The notes: generated by a model from the letters alone, not told the origin. Counted from the first letter of the stretch, positions 27,594-37,178 are shown. The stretch is 64,000 nucleotides of DNA from Massilia sp. R2A-15 (GCF_030704305.1 NZ_CP131935.1:4964453-5028452), one strand, 5' to 3'. Numbers and translations are program-made.

Positions 27594-29126
27594 TTATAGG
27601 AATAGCTTGTACACGGGATTGGCGCTTTCATCCCAGTAACGATAGCCCAGCGTATTGAGAAATTCGCGGAACTCGCCCATTTCATCGGGCGGCACCTGCA
27701 GGCCCACCAAAATGCGGCCGACGTCGCCGCCCTGGTTGCGATAGTGGAACAGCGAAATATTCCAGTTCGGCGCCATGCTGTCGAGGAAGCGCATTAGCGC
27801 GCCCGGCCGCTCGGGAAACTCGAAACGATACAGCAGCTCGTCATGCGCCAGCGCGCTCTTGCCGCCGACCAGGTGGCGGATGTGCAGCTTGGCCAGCTCG
27901 TCGTGCGTCAGGTCGAGCGTGTGGAAATCGTGCGCCTCGAACGAGCGCGCCAGCACGCCCGACTCGCCGCGGTTGGCGATCTGGATGCCGACGAACACAT
28001 GCGCCTCGCGCTCGCCGCTGATGCGGTAATTGAATTCGGTGACGTTGCGCGGCCCGACCAGCTGGCAGAAGCGCTTGAAGCTGCCGCGCTGCTCGGGGAT
28101 CGTCACGGCGAACACCGCCTCGCGCGACTCGCCCAGTTCGGCGCGCTCGGCGACGAAGCGCAGGCGGTCGAAGTTCATGTTGGCGCCGCCCGCCACCGCA
28201 ATCAGGGTCTCGCCCTTGACCGGGTTGCGGCTCAGCGCCGAACGCTCGACATAAGCCTTAGCCCCTGCCACCGCCAGCGCGCCGGCCGGCTCGAGGATGC
28301 TGCGCGTGTCCTGGAACACGTCCTTGATCGCCGCGCAGATCGCGTCGGTGTCGACGATGATGATCTCGTCGACCACCTTCTGCGCGATGCGGAAGGTCTC
28401 TTCGCCGACCAGGCGCACCGCGGTGCCGTCGGAGAACAAGCCAACGTCGGGGAGGGTGACACGCTCGCCCGATTTGAGGCTGCGCGCCATCGCGTCCGAG
28501 TCCAGCGTCTGCACGCCGATCACCTTGATGTCGGGCCGCACCTCCTTGACGTAGGCGCCGATGCCTGCGACCAGCCCGCCGCCGCCGATCGCGACAAAGA
28601 TCGCGTGGATCGGCCCGGAGTGCTGGCGCAGGATCTCCATGCCGATGGTGCCCTGGCCGGCGATCACGTCGGGGTCGTCGAACGGGTGCACGAAGGTCAG
28701 TTTCTGCTCTTTTTCCAGCGTGATCGCGTGATTGTGGGCGTCGGTGTACGAGTCCCCGTGCAGCACGATCTCCACGTTCGGCCCGCCGCGCGCGCGCACC
28801 GCGTCGATCTTCACCGGCGGGGTGGTGGTCGGCATCACGATCAGCGCGCGCCCGCCCAGGCGGCTGGCGGCGAGCGCCACGCCCTGCGCGTGGTTGCCGG
28901 CCGAGGCGCAGATCACGCCGCGCTTTAACTGCGCCGGCGACAGGTTGGCCATCTTGTTGTATGCGCCGCGCACCTTGAAGCTGAACACGCCCTGCATGTC
29001 CTCGCGCTTGAAATAGATCTGGTTGTCGAAGCGCTCGGACAGCGTCGGCGCCAGCTCGAGCGGCGTTTCATCGGCCACGTCGTAGACGCGCGAGGTCAGG
29101 ATTTTTTTCAGGTAGTCGATAGTCAT
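27594..29126 (-). CDS. ilvA: Threonine ammonia-lyase, biosynthetic
   Basis: PLP enzyme that deaminates threonine to 2-oxobutyrate, the first step to isoleucine. 510 residues: a catalytic domain with the PLP lysine in SFKVRGAYNKM (Lys51) and glycine loop VAIGGGGLVAGIG, then two C-terminal ACT-like regulatory domains (from about 330) that bind isoleucine and valine. The regulatory domains mark the anabolic, feedback-inhibited form rather than the short catabolic TdcB. Confidence 0.95.
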   Translation of the reverse strand: MTIDYLKKILTSRVYDVADETPLELAPTLSERFDNQIYFKREDMQGVFSFKVRGAYNKMANLSPAQLKRGVICASAGNHAQGVALAASRLGGRALIVMPTTTPPVKIDAVRARGGPNVEIVLHGDSYTDAHNHAITLEKEQKLTFVHPFDDPDVIAGQGTIGMEILRQHSGPIHAIFVAIGGGGLVAGIGAYVKEVRPDIKVIGVQTLDSDAMARSLKSGERVTLPDVGLFSDGTAVRLVGEETFRIAQKVVDEIIIVDTDAICAAIKDVFQDTRSILEPAGALAVAGAKAYVERSALSRNPVKGETLIAVAGGANMNFDRLRFVAERAELGESREAVFAVTIPEQRGSFKRFCQLVGPRNVTEFNYRISGEREAHVFVGIQIANRGESGVLARSFEAHDFHTLDLTHDELAKLHIRHLVGGKSALAHDELLYRFEFPERPGALMRFLDSMAPNWNISLFHYRNQGGDVGRILVGLQVPPDEMGEFREFLNTLGYRYWDESANPVYKLFL

Positions 29127-29257
29127 AGTCTGCGGACAAAAAGTTGTTGGCGAATGCGTGACTGTTCTTATCGGCGGATGACCGAGGCGTGCAGTGCGAA
29201 AGCCGGCCGCGGGTAGCGGGCTGGGCGTATCGTGTCGTTGCGATGGGTTTTCCTCAT

Positions 29258-29263
29258 TATAAT
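29258..29263 (+). promoter_or_regulatory. Consensus -10 box before the yqaA-like gene
   Basis: A perfect TATAAT overlaps an in-frame ATG at 29262. Transcription from here would start near 29270, which excludes ATG 29262 as the start and supports ATG 29298. TTGCGA (29238-29243) is only 14 bp upstream, a short spacer. Confidence 0.45.
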
Positions 29264-29297
29264 GGACGACTCGCGCCGCCGCTTCCCATACCTCTTA

Positions 29298-29789
29298 ATG
29301 ATCGAATCCGCCGTCATCTGGCTGCTCAAGCTTATCGCCGCCCCGGCCGTGGGCCTGACTTCGATCTTCATCATCAGCTTCGTCTCCGCCACCCTGGTGC
29401 CGCTCGGCTCGGAGCCGGCGGTGTTCGCCGTCGTCAAGGCCAACGGCGCGATGTTCTGGCCGGCGATTCTGGTCGGCACCGTCGGCAACACGCTGGGCGG
29501 GGCGCTCGACTACTTCATCGGCTACCGCGCCAAGGTGGCGTTCGCCAAGGAGCGCGAGTCGCGCTGGTTCGCCTGGCTGGGGCGCTACGGCCCGAAGACC
29601 ATGCTGCTGTCGTGGATGCCCGGCATCGGCGATCCGCTGTGCACCATGGCCGGCTGGCTGCACATGCCGTTTTGGCCCAGCGTCATCTACATGGCGATCG
29701 GCAAATTCGTCCGCTACGTCAGCATGACCGCGCTGCTGCTGTACGTGCCCGACGGCTTCTGGAAGCAGATCGCGCACATGCTGGGATAG
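29298..29789 (+). CDS. YqaA/DedA-type (VTT domain) membrane protein
   Basis: 163 residues, hydrophobic, with about four membrane segments and the VTT/DedA pattern (SATLVPLGSEPAVFAV, GNTLGGALDYFIGY, LLSWMPGIGDPLCTMAGW). DedA-superfamily proteins are lipid scramblases or flippases implicated in undecaprenyl-phosphate recycling; the YqaA subgroup itself is uncharacterised. Start by the promoter position at 29258-29263 and by the hydrophobic onset MIESAVIWLLK. Monocistronic; a degenerate family 1 repeat lies 21 bp after the stop. Confidence 0.85.
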   Translation: MIESAVIWLLKLIAAPAVGLTSIFIISFVSATLVPLGSEPAVFAVVKANGAMFWPAILVGTVGNTLGGALDYFIGYRAKVAFAKERESRWFAWLGRYGPKTMLLSWMPGIGDPLCTMAGWLHMPFWPSVIYMAIGKFVRYVSMTALLLYVPDGFWKQIAHMLG

Positions 29790-29810
29790 CAGGCGCCAGC
29801 GTCAATCCCT

Positions 29811-29835
29811 GGGTCAGGTACGGCGGACCTGACCC
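29811..29835 (+). repeat. Family 1 repeat, variant copy h
   Basis: GGGTCAGGT and ACCTGACCC form perfect 9-bp arms around ACGGCGG. One G/C pair is lost at the outside and the centre is altered relative to the consensus. Confidence 0.75.
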
Positions 29836-29862
29836 GAGCCCTTGGGCCGCGGCGCGCAAATT

Positions 29863-29878
29863 ACTTGACTGCTCAAGT
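29863..29878 (+). promoter_or_regulatory. Perfect 16-bp palindromic site upstream of the large oxidoreductase
   Basis: ACTTGA, CTGC, TCAAGT: 6-bp arms around a 4-bp centre, about 85 bp before the ATG. The TTGACT inside it could serve as a -35. It may be an operator. Confidence 0.35.
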
Positions 29879-29964
29879 ATCCAGAATGGCAAGGCCGCCA
29901 GCGTGGTGCAGCGCAATAAGCTAGAATGGTTTTCCACTGGGTCAGCCACAAAGTCCACCACTAC

Positions 29965-32900
29965 ATGAACGCCCCCGTCCCCCTCCAGGCGCTGCTGTCC
30001 GATACGCCGAACGGTCCCGCACCGACCCGGCTGCGCGAAATCCCCTATAACTACACCTCGTTTTCCGACCGCGAAATCGTGATCCGCCTGCTGGGCGAGT
30101 CGTCCTGGCGGCTGCTCGACGAGCTGCGCGGCTCGCGCCAGACCGGCCGCTCCGCGCGCATGCTGTACGAGGTGCTGGGCGACATCTGGGTGGTGCGGCG
30201 CAACCCGTACCTGCAGGACGACATGCTGGACAACCCGAAGCGGCGCCAGGAGCTGATCGACGCGCTGCACCACCGGCTGGCCGAAGTGGACAAGCGCCGC
30301 CTGGCCATTGACGACGAGGGCGGCGACCCGGACATCGCGCGCACCCGCAGCGCCAACGTCGAACTGCTGCTGGCCGCGGCGCGCAAGGCGGTGGACGACT
30401 TCGGCGCCGAATTTCGCGCCACGTACGACCTGCGCAAGCGCGCCGTCAAGGTGCTGGGCCGCTACACCGACAAGCAGAACATCCGCTTCGACGGCATCAA
30501 GCGCGTCTCGCACGTCACCGACGCCACCGACTGGCGCGTCGAATACCCCTTCGTCGTGCTCACCCCCGACACCGAAGACGAAATGGCCGGCCTGGTCACC
30601 GGCTGCATCGAGCTTGGCCTGACCATCATCCCGCGCGGCGGCGGCACCGGCTACACCGGCGGCGCCATTCCATTGACGCCGATGTCGGCCGTGATCAATA
30701 CCGAAAAGCTCATCGACCTCGGCCCGGTCGAGATGACGCGCCTGCCCGGCGTGGACCGCGACTACGCGACCATCTACTCGGGCGCCGGCGTCGTCACCAA
30801 GCGCGTCTCGGACGCCGCCGACCGCGCCGGCTTCGTGTTCGCCGTCGATCCGACGTCGGCCGAAGCGTCCTGTATCGGCGGGAACATCGCCATGAACGCC
30901 GGCGGCAAGAAGGCCGTCCTGTGGGGCACGGCGCTCGACAACCTGGCGTCGTGGAAGATGGTCGATCCGAACGGCGACTGGCTCGAAGTGACACGCATGG
31001 ACCACAACCTGTCGAAGATCCACGACGCGCCGGTGGCCACTTTCAAGCTCGAATGGACGCACCCGAACGTGCGCGGCGAATCGAAGGACGCGCCGTTCAG
31101 GACCGAAACGCTGACCATCGAAGGCCGCAAGTTCCGCAAGGAGGGCCTGGGCAAGGACGTCACCGACAAGTTCCTCTCCGGCCTGCCGGGCATCCAGAAG
31201 GAAGGCTGCGACGGCCTGATCACTTCGGCGCGCTGGATCCTGCACAAGATGCCGCAGCACGCGCGTACCGTCTGCCTTGAATTCTTCGGCCAGGCGCGCG
31301 ACGCGATTCCGTCGATCGTCGAAATCAAGGACTACCTTGACGGCCTGCCGGCAAAGGGCGCGCAGTTCGCCACCGTGCGCCTGGCCGGCCTCGAACACCT
31401 CGACGAGCGCTACCTGCGCGCGGTCGGCTACGCCACCAAGTCGAAGCGCGCGGTGCTGCCGAAGATGGCGCTGTTCGGCGACATCGTCGGCGATGACGAA
31501 AACGCCGTGGCGCTGGCCGCCTCCGAAGTGGTGCGCATCGCGAACACCCGCGTAGGCGAAGGCTTCGTCGCCGTCAGCCCGGAAGCGCGCAAGAAGTTCT
31601 GGCTCGACCGCGCCCGCACCGCGGCCATCGCCAAGCACACCAACGCCTTCAAGATCAATGAGGACGTCGTCATCCCGCTGAACCGGATGGGCGAGTACAC
31701 CGACGGCATCGAGCGCATCAACATCGAGCTGTCGATCAGGAACAAGCTGCAGCTTGTGGAGAAGCTGCGCGCCTGGCTCGCCGGTGGCAACCTCCCGGTC
31801 GGCAAGAGCGATGACGCCACCGGCGAAGCGATCGGCGCCGACGAAATGCTGGGCGACCGCGTGCAGCAGGCCGATGAAGTGATGGCCGAAGCCGAAGCGC
31901 GCTGGCGCTGGCTGCTGGACAACCTGGACCAGCCGCTGGCCGATGCGAAGGAGCAGATGTACCAGCTCGGCCTGCAAAAGCTGGACGCCATGTTCGAAGC
32001 GCGCCTGGCCGAACAGCCCGACGCCACCGTGTTCGACATGGTGCAGGACCGCACCATCCGCGTCTCGTGGAAGAATGAAATCCGCGCGCAGGTACGCCAG
32101 ATCTTCAACGGCGCCGCGTTCAAGGCGATCCTCGACGAGCTGTCGGCGATCCACGCCAAGGTGCTGCGCTCGCGCGTGTTCGTCGCGCTGCACATGCACG
32201 CCGGCGACGGCAACGTGCACACCAACCTGCCGGTGAACTCGGACGACTACGCGATGCTGCAGGACGCGCACCAGGCGGTCGGCCGCATCATGACGCTGGC
32301 GCGCTCGCTCGATGGCGTCATCTCGGGCGAGCACGGCATCGGCATCACCAAGCTCGAATTCCTGCACGAAGACGAGATCAGCGAGTTCCGCGACTACAAG
32401 CTGCGCATCGATCCGGAAGGGCGCTTCAACAAGGGCAAGCTGCTCAACCTCGAAGGCCTGGGCGCCGACCTGCGCAACGCGTACACGCCGTCGTTCGGGC
32501 TGATGGGCCACGAATCGCTGATCATGCAGCAAAGCGATATCGGCGACATCGCCAACAGCGTGAAGGACTGTCTGCGCTGCGGGAAGTGCAAGCCGGTGTG
32601 CACCACCCACGTGCCGCGCGCGAACCTGCTGTATTCGCCGCGCGACAAGATCCTCGCCACCTCGCTGCTGGTCGAAGCCTTCCTGTACGAAGAACAGACC
32701 CGCCGCGGCGTCTCGATCAAGCACTGGGAAGAGTTCGAGGACGTGGCCGACCACTGCACGGTGTGCCACAAGTGCGTTACGCCGTGCCCGGTCAACATCG
32801 ACTTCGGCGACGTCTCGATGAACATGCGTAACCTGCTGCGCAAGATGGGCAAGAAGAGCTTCAAGCCGGCCAATGCGGCCGCGATGTTCTTCCTGAACGC

Positions 32901-33981
32901 GACCGACCCGACCACCATCAATGCCACGCGCATGGCGATGACCGGCATCGGCTTCAAGGCCCAGCGGCTCGGCAACACGCTGCTGCGCAAGTTCGCGCAC
33001 AAGCAGGTGGTGGCGCCGCCGCCGTCGACCGGAAAGCCACCCGTGCGCGAGCAGGTGATCCACTTCATCAACAAGAAAATGCCGGGCAACCTGCCGAAGA
33101 AAACGGCGCGCGCGCTGCTCGATATCGAGGACGACAAGATCATCCCGATCATTCGCAATCCGAAGCAGACCACGGCCGACACCGAAGCGGTGTTTTACTT
33201 CCCCGGCTGCGGCTCGGAGCGATTGTTCTCGCAAGTCGGCCTGGCCACGCAAGCGATGCTGTGGGAAGTGGGCGTGCAGACCGTGCTGCCGCCGGGCTAC
33301 CTGTGCTGCGGATATCCGCAGCGCGGCTCCGGCCAGTACGACAAGGCCGACAAGATGATGACCGATAACCGCGTGCTGTTCCACCGCATGGCCAACACGC
33401 TCAACTACCTCGACATCAAGACGGTGCTCGTTTCGTGCGGCACCTGCTACGACCAGCTGGCGACCTACGAGTTCGACAAGATCTTCCCTGGCTGCCGCAT
33501 CATGGACATCCACGAGTATTTGCTGGAGAAGGGCGTGAAGCTCGAAGGCGTCAACGGCACGCGCTACATGTACCACGAGCCTTGCCACAATCCGATGAAG
33601 CTGCAGGATTCGGTGAAGACCGTGAACGCGCTGGTTGCCACAAGCGACAACGTGAAGATCGAAAAGAACGACCGCTGCTGCGGCGAATCCGGCACCTTCG
33701 GCATTTCGCGGCCGGATATTGCCACGCAGGTGCGCTACCGCAAGCAGGACGAGATGGAGAAGGGCGCCGCCAAGCTGCGCGCCGACGGCTTCGACGGCGA
33801 GGTCAAGATCCTCACCAGCTGCCCGTCGTGCCTGCAGGGCCTGACCCGCTACAATCACGATGCCGGCGCCACCGCCGACTACATCGTCGTCGAAATCGCC
33901 AAGCATCTGCTGGGCGAGAACTGGCTGCCCGACTACGTCGCGCGCGCCAACAACGGCGGCATCGAAAGGGTACTGGTATGA
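29965..33981 (+). CDS. Giant FAD/Fe-S oxidoreductase (DUF3683, GlcD-like plus CCG domains)
   Basis: 1338 residues fusing several modules. An N-terminal DUF3683 region (about 1-190) is followed by a PCMH-type FAD-binding domain (about 190-400; [15 protein letters not shown]) and a GlcD-like C-terminal oxidase domain containing [17 protein letters not shown]. Two 4Fe-4S clusters follow, in [11 protein letters not shown] (near 869) and [12 protein letters not shown] (near 931). Two CCG heterodisulphide-reductase-like domains come last, with LCCGYPQRG (near 1112), CGTCYDQL and [10 protein letters not shown] (near 1237). This is GlcD, GlcF and more in one chain, so it likely oxidises a 2-hydroxy acid such as D-lactate and passes electrons to quinone. 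The substrate is unknown. It overlaps the HIT gene by 4 bp. Confidence 0.88.
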   Translation: MNAPVPLQALLSDTPNGPAPTRLREIPYNYTSFSDREIVIRLLGESSWRLLDELRGSRQTGRSARMLYEVLGDIWVVRRNPYLQDDMLDNPKRRQELIDALHHRLAEVDKRRLAIDDEGGDPDIARTRSANVELLLAAARKAVDDFGAEFRATYDLRKRAVKVLGRYTDKQNIRFDGIKRVSHVTDATDWRVEYPFVVLTPDTEDEMAGLVTGCIELGLTIIPRGGGTGYTGGAIPLTPMSAVINTEKLIDLGPVEMTRLPGVDRDYATIYSGAGVVTKRVSDAADRAGFVFAVDPTSAEASCIGGNIAMNAGGKKAVLWGTALDNLASWKMVDPNGDWLEVTRMDHNLSKIHDAPVATFKLEWTHPNVRGESKDAPFRTETLTIEGRKFRKEGLGKDVTDKFLSGLPGIQKEGCDGLITSARWILHKMPQHARTVCLEFFGQARDAIPSIVEIKDYLDGLPAKGAQFATVRLAGLEHLDERYLRAVGYATKSKRAVLPKMALFGDIVGDDENAVALAASEVVRIANTRVGEGFVAVSPEARKKFWLDRARTAAIAKHTNAFKINEDVVIPLNRMGEYTDGIERINIELSIRNKLQLVEKLRAWLAGGNLPVGKSDDATGEAIGADEMLGDRVQQADEVMAEAEARWRWLLDNLDQPLADAKEQMYQLGLQKLDAMFEARLAEQPDATVFDMVQDRTIRVSWKNEIRAQVRQIFNGAAFKAILDELSAIHAKVLRSRVFVALHMHAGDGNVHTNLPVNSDDYAMLQDAHQAVGRIMTLARSLDGVISGEHGIGITKLEFLHEDEISEFRDYKLRIDPEGRFNKGKLLNLEGLGADLRNAYTPSFGLMGHESLIMQQSDIGDIANSVKDCLRCGKCKPVCTTHVPRANLLYSPRDKILATSLLVEAFLYEEQTRRGVSIKHWEEFEDVADHCTVCHKCVTPCPVNIDFGDVSMNMRNLLRKMGKKSFKPANAAAMFFLNATDPTTINATRMAMTGIGFKAQRLGNTLLRKFAHKQVVAPPPSTGKPPVREQVIHFINKKMPGNLPKKTARALLDIEDDKIIPIIRNPKQTTADTEAVFYFPGCGSERLFSQVGLATQAMLWEVGVQTVLPPGYLCCGYPQRGSGQYDKADKMMTDNRVLFHRMANTLNYLDIKTVLVSCGTCYDQLATYEFDKIFPGCRIMDIHEYLLEKGVKLEGVNGTRYMYHEPCHNPMKLQDSVKTVNALVATSDNVKIEKNDRCCGESGTFGISRPDIATQVRYRKQDEMEKGAAKLRADGFDGEVKILTSCPSCLQGLTRYNHDAGATADYIVVEIAKHLLGENWLPDYVARANNGGIERVLV

Positions 33982-34397
33982 GTTGTGAGCTGTGCGAACT
34001 GAAGGCCGACGTCGTCTGGAGCGATGCGAAGATGTCGGTGATCCTGGTGGACGACGCCGCCTATCCTGGTTTGGTGCGCGTGATCTGGAAGGACCACGTG
34101 AAAGAGATGAGCGATCTTGTCGACGCCGACCGGCTGGCCGTCAACGACGCCGTTTGGCGCGTCGAACTGGCCGTGCGCGCGGCGATGGCGCCGCACAAGG
34201 TCAACGTCGCCAGCCTTGGCAACGTGGTGCCGCATTTGCACTGGCACGTGATTCCGCGCTACGCTGACGACGCGCACTTCCCGGGCCCCGTGTGGTGCGC
34301 GGCGGTGCGCCGGACCGAAGAAGATATCCTGGCGGCGCGGCGTGCGCTGCTGCCCAACCTGCGTGCGGAGATCGTCCGCCGAATGAATGAAAGATAA
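33978..34397 (+). CDS. HIT-family protein
   Basis: 139 residues of the histidine-triad nucleotide hydrolase superfamily, with HLHWHV (His86, His88, His90) as the triad. The N-terminus [12 protein letters not shown] has paired cysteines that may bind metal. HIT enzymes hydrolyse nucleoside phosphoramidates or dinucleotides. The ATG overlaps the stop of the giant oxidoreductase (ATGA), and the DUF971 gene follows after 1 bp, a conserved order in Burkholderiales. Confidence 0.9.
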   Translation: MSCELCELKADVVWSDAKMSVILVDDAAYPGLVRVIWKDHVKEMSDLVDADRLAVNDAVWRVELAVRAAMAPHKVNVASLGNVVPHLHWHVIPRYADDAHFPGPVWCAAVRRTEEDILAARRALLPNLRAEIVRRMNER

Positions 34398-34398
34398 G

Positions 34399-34827
34399 AT
34401 GGCCACTACCCCGATCCCGACCGCGCTGACGGTTCACCAGAAGTCCCGCGTGCTGGATATCTCGTTCGACGACGGCGCGTCGTTCTCGCTGCCGTTCGAA
34501 TATCTGCGCGTGTACTCGCCGTCGGCCGAGGTGCGCGGGCATGGCGCGGGACAGGAAGTACTCCAGCTGGGCAAGCGCGAAGTGGGCGTGACCGCGCTCG
34601 AGCCGGTGGGGAATTACGCGGTCAAGCCGACGTTCTCCGATGGGCATGACACGGGGTTGTACACCTTCGAGTACCTGTACAAACTGGGCGCCGAGCAGGG
34701 CGCGTTGTGGACCGATTACATGCAGCGCCTGAACGACGCCGGGTTTGCCGGCGACACCGGCCGCGAGCCGGGCGCCGCGATTGCAGGGGCGCCCACAAAA
34801 GCCAAGAGCTGCGGCCACAACCACTAG
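34399..34827 (+). CDS. DUF971 protein
   Basis: 142 residues. DUF971 corresponds to the N-terminal domain of gamma-butyrobetaine hydroxylases and to iron-sulphur-related proteins; here it stands alone (SRVLDISFDDGASFSLPFEYLRV, then YAVKPTFSDGHDTGLYTFEYL). The C-terminal tail SCGHNH has Cys/His residues that could bind metal. The start is either 34399 or the in-frame 34387. It is coupled to the HIT gene. Function is unknown. Confidence 0.85.
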   Translation: MATTPIPTALTVHQKSRVLDISFDDGASFSLPFEYLRVYSPSAEVRGHGAGQEVLQLGKREVGVTALEPVGNYAVKPTFSDGHDTGLYTFEYLYKLGAEQGALWTDYMQRLNDAGFAGDTGREPGAAIAGAPTKAKSCGHNH

Positions 34828-34836
34828 CCTCAAGAC

Positions 34837-34939
34837 CGTCATTCCTGCGGAGGCAGGAATCCATGCTGAGCGTGAACAGCTGGCTCAGTATGGGTTCCTG
34901 CCTTCGCAGGAAGTCGGTTCCGCCAGTGGCGGGAACGAC
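34837..34939 (+). repeat. Family 2 composite inverted repeat, copy A
   Basis: A dRS3-like palindrome ATTCCTGCGGAGGCAGGAAT, then CCATGCTGAG, a 12-bp centre, CTCAGTATGGG, and the second palindrome TTCCTGCCTTCGCAGGAA. The right side is extended by a third small palindrome (TTCCGCCAGTGGCGGGAA). Confidence 0.88.
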
Positions 34940-34946
34940 AAGCTGG

Positions 34947-35873
34947 TTACTTCTTCTCCGCCAGCTCGATCGTCTTCAGCGTTGCCTGCGCCTGCTCGCG
35001 CCACGGCCCGCCCAGCGCAATCGCCTGCTCCGCCGCCTTGCGCGCTTCCGGCAGCCGGCCCAGCTCCGTCAGCACCACCGCCAGGTTATTCAGCGCCGCC
35101 GCATTCTTCGGATCGCGTTCGGTCGCGCGCCGGAACGCATCGGCGGCACCAGCGCGATCTCCAGCCTGATACGCGGTATTCCCCAACCCGATCAGCAGTG
35201 CCGCATTCCCCGGCCAGCGCTGCGCCGCCGCTTCATATGTCTTGCGCGCCTTGCCAGTCTTCTCGAACGCCACCAGCGCATCGAGCACGATCGCTTCATC
35301 GGTGGTGACGGGCAGCCGTCCCGGCGCCAGCGCCACCATCCCCCAGTATTTGCTGCGCGCCCAGGTATGCTCGAAGGTCGACATCGACATCACCAGCCGC
35401 TGGGTCGTCCCCGAGCGCAGGATGATGTCGCCGCGCGCCAGGTCGTAGCCGATCACCACCGCGTAGTGCCAGCGCGGGAAAATGGGCAAGCTCAGATTTT
35501 GCAGGATCACGACCGGATTGCCGGCCGCGACTTCGGCCAGCAGCGCGTCCATGCGCGGCGCGATGGTGACGCCGAATGCGCCGTTGCGGCGCGCCGCCGC
35601 CAGCATCTCCACCTGCAAACTGCCTTCGCGCTGCGGCAGGTAGACCTGCGGAACCAGCGCGTCGGGCTGCACGTCGAAGCCAGCCGCGCCGAGCGCCATC
35701 GCCAGCGCGGCGGGACCGCACTGGTAGCGTTCCTGCGCAAAGAATGGCGTCGCCGTCAGTTCGGCCGGCGGCGCCACCTGCGCATGCGACGACCGCAGCG
35801 CGCTCGTCTGCGGCGCGGCGCAACCGGTCAACAGGGCGGCGGCCAGGACGGCCGCGATCGAAATGCGGTTAAT
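34947..35873 (-). CDS. PA2778-type lipoprotein: C39-like peptidase domain plus TPRs
   Basis: About 308 residues: lipobox LLTGC, a papain-like C39-type domain (catalytic Cys in YQCGPAALAMAL, His in RWHYAVVIGYD), then TPR repeats (AALLIGLGNTAYQAGDRAGA, AALNNLAVVLTELGRLPEARK). C39-like domains process or bind peptides. It is paired with the PA2779-type gene as in Pseudomonas. The start is odd: the signal peptide (INRISIAAVLAAALLTGC) is in frame but contains no ATG or GTG. The only usual start, TTG 35831, would delete it. ATT 35873, overlapping the upstream stop, may be the true initiator. Confidence 0.8.
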   Translation of the reverse strand: MNRISIAAVLAAALLTGCAAPQTSALRSSHAQVAPPAELTATPFFAQERYQCGPAALAMALGAAGFDVQPDALVPQVYLPQREGSLQVEMLAAARRNGAFGVTIAPRMDALLAEVAAGNPVVILQNLSLPIFPRWHYAVVIGYDLARGDIILRSGTTQRLVMSMSTFEHTWARSKYWGMVALAPGRLPVTTDEAIVLDALVAFEKTGKARKTYEAAAQRWPGNAALLIGLGNTAYQAGDRAGAADAFRRATERDPKNAAALNNLAVVLTELGRLPEARKAAEQAIALGGPWREQAQATLKTIELAEKK

Positions 35874-36267
35874 GGCGTACCGACCGGGTGAACGGGAATA
35901 CCTTGGTCAGGCCAAGGATGTCGGTCACCAGCAGCACCACGAAGATGAAGATCAGCGCGCCGACAATGTCGCTGCCGCCGGCGGGCAGGGTGTCGATCTG
36001 CTGCGCGACGGACACCGCTTCGGCGTCGCTCAGCGCAGCGGTGCGCGCCTGCGCTTCCTCCGCGCTGATGCCGTACTTGCCCAGCGCGGCCAGCACTTCG
36101 GCCCGTTGCAGCGCTGCCGCCACCTTTACGCGCGCCTGCTGCGCGGCGCCGGCGGCGACGACCTGCTCGGTGCTGATCAGCGCGGCCTGGGCCGACTGCG
36201 TAATGCCGAGGAAGACTAGCGATGAAATAATGACGTTAACGAACAGGTTCCTGAAACGGCGGTTCAT
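35869..36267 (-). CDS. PA2779-type small secreted/membrane protein
   Basis: 132 residues: a signal peptide or N-terminal helix (LFVNVIISSLVFLGITQSAQA), a short helical region with a conserved Ala/Gln-rich segment, and a C-terminal membrane helix (IVGALIFIFVVLLVTDILGL). This matches the PA2779 family, always found next to the PA2778-type peptidase. Function is unknown; the context suggests envelope peptide processing. Its stop codon lies inside the presumed start of the next gene. Confidence 0.82.
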   Translation of the reverse strand: MNRRFRNLFVNVIISSLVFLGITQSAQAALISTEQVVAAGAAQQARVKVAAALQRAEVLAALGKYGISAEEAQARTAALSDAEAVSVAQQIDTLPAGGSDIVGALIFIFVVLLVTDILGLTKVFPFTRSVRH

Positions 36268-36383
36268 GCTGGTCTCCTTGAAGATGTTTTGGAAAATGCC
36301 AGCTTATCGGAGATTTAATTTCCGGGTCGCATTCGTCAATGCGACCGTGGGCTGATAACAACGATTTCCCATATCGCAAACGC

Positions 36384-36408
36384 AAAAAAGCCCGCACGCG
36401 GCGGGCTT
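36384..36408 (-). terminator. Intrinsic terminator of the PEP-CTERM gene
   Basis: On the minus strand, AAGCCCGC and GCGGGCTT pair around a 5-nt loop and are followed by T6. Confidence 0.85.
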
Positions 36409-36428
36409 CGATTGGAACGCCGGACGAT

Positions 36429-37010
36429 TTACGCCTGGCCACCCTTTGCCGACTTGCGGCGGGCGGCGGCGAAGCCGGCCAGGCCCAGGCCCAGCAGGGC
36501 GATCGAGCCTGGCTCAGGAACGTCGGCCGGTGCAAACGCGCCGCTGAAATTGCTCAGGCCGATATCGCCCCAGATTTCCGGCTGCGAGTCGCCGTTGGTC
36601 TCGAACGCCAGGAAGCGGATCTGGTCGCCGGCGTTGACGGTCAGGTCAACGTGGGTGTGGGTGTTGTTGCCGAAAGTCTGCACGTTGACACCGTTCAGCA
36701 AGATCTGCAGGTTCGATCCGGCCATGAACCAGCCATTGAAAGCATCGTAGTTCATGTCGAATCCGCCGGTGCCGGTGGTGCTGGCGACGGTGTCGAAGTT
36801 CCAGTAGTTATAGCCGCAGCCGGCGCAGAAATAGATTCCCTTGTTGTAATGCATGCTCAGCACGCCCGCGGCCGTATTGGTGACCGACGTGGTGTTCGCA
36901 CCGGCACTGGTCCAGGCAGCGGCGTCGCTGATGGACGCTGCGGCCGACAGGGACGAAGCGGTGAGGGCGACGACGGCGAAAACTGCACTGATGAAAGACT
37001 TGATGTTCAT
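36429..37010 (-). CDS. PEP-CTERM sorted surface protein
   Basis: 193 residues: a signal peptide (to about ASA, residue 25), a beta-rich domain with a CAGCGYNYWNFD cysteine pair, and the PEP-CTERM tail VPEPGSIALLGLGLAGF followed by ARRK. The tail is recognised by exosortase EpsH/XrtA, which is usually encoded with exopolysaccharide genes elsewhere in the genome; such proteins end up on the surface or in the extracellular matrix. A sigma-54 promoter lies 61-75 bp upstream, in line with the known PrsK/PrsR-RpoN control of PEP-CTERM genes. Monocistronic. Confidence 0.9.
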   Translation of the reverse strand: MNIKSFISAVFAVVALTASSLSAAASISDAAAWTSAGANTTSVTNTAAGVLSMHYNKGIYFCAGCGYNYWNFDTVASTTGTGGFDMNYDAFNGWFMAGSNLQILLNGVNVQTFGNNTHTHVDLTVNAGDQIRFLAFETNGDSQPEIWGDIGLSNFSGAFAPADVPEPGSIALLGLGLAGFAAARRKSAKGGQA

Positions 37011-37070
37011 ATGTTCCCTAGCGAAGTGTTATTGGTTTTCTGATTTTGGGTAAGACTGACATGACATTAA

Positions 37071-37085
37071 GCATCTTTCGTGCCA
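37071..37085 (-). promoter_or_regulatory. Sigma-54 (-24/-12) promoter of the PEP-CTERM gene
   Basis: Read on the minus strand: TGGCAC, 5 bp, ATGC, then T. The GG and GC dinucleotides have the invariant 10-bp separation, and 14 of 15 fixed or free positions fit the TGGCAC-N5-TTGCW consensus. The predicted transcript starts near 37060 and the ATG is at 37010. Confidence 0.7.
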
Positions 37086-37178
37086 GAAATAAAAATCATT
37101 TAAATTCAAGTGGTTGCAGGAAACACAAATTGATTTATGGCATTTTGTGTAAGGTTTTCCGACAGTCCGGGCACCCGC

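Noticed and set aside
29719..33906. Open frame of 1395 codons on the minus strand
   Set aside because: It is the antisense of the large oxidoreductase, whose motifs are unmistakable. Long antisense frames are expected at this GC content, and the translation is low-complexity His/Arg/Val-rich without domains.
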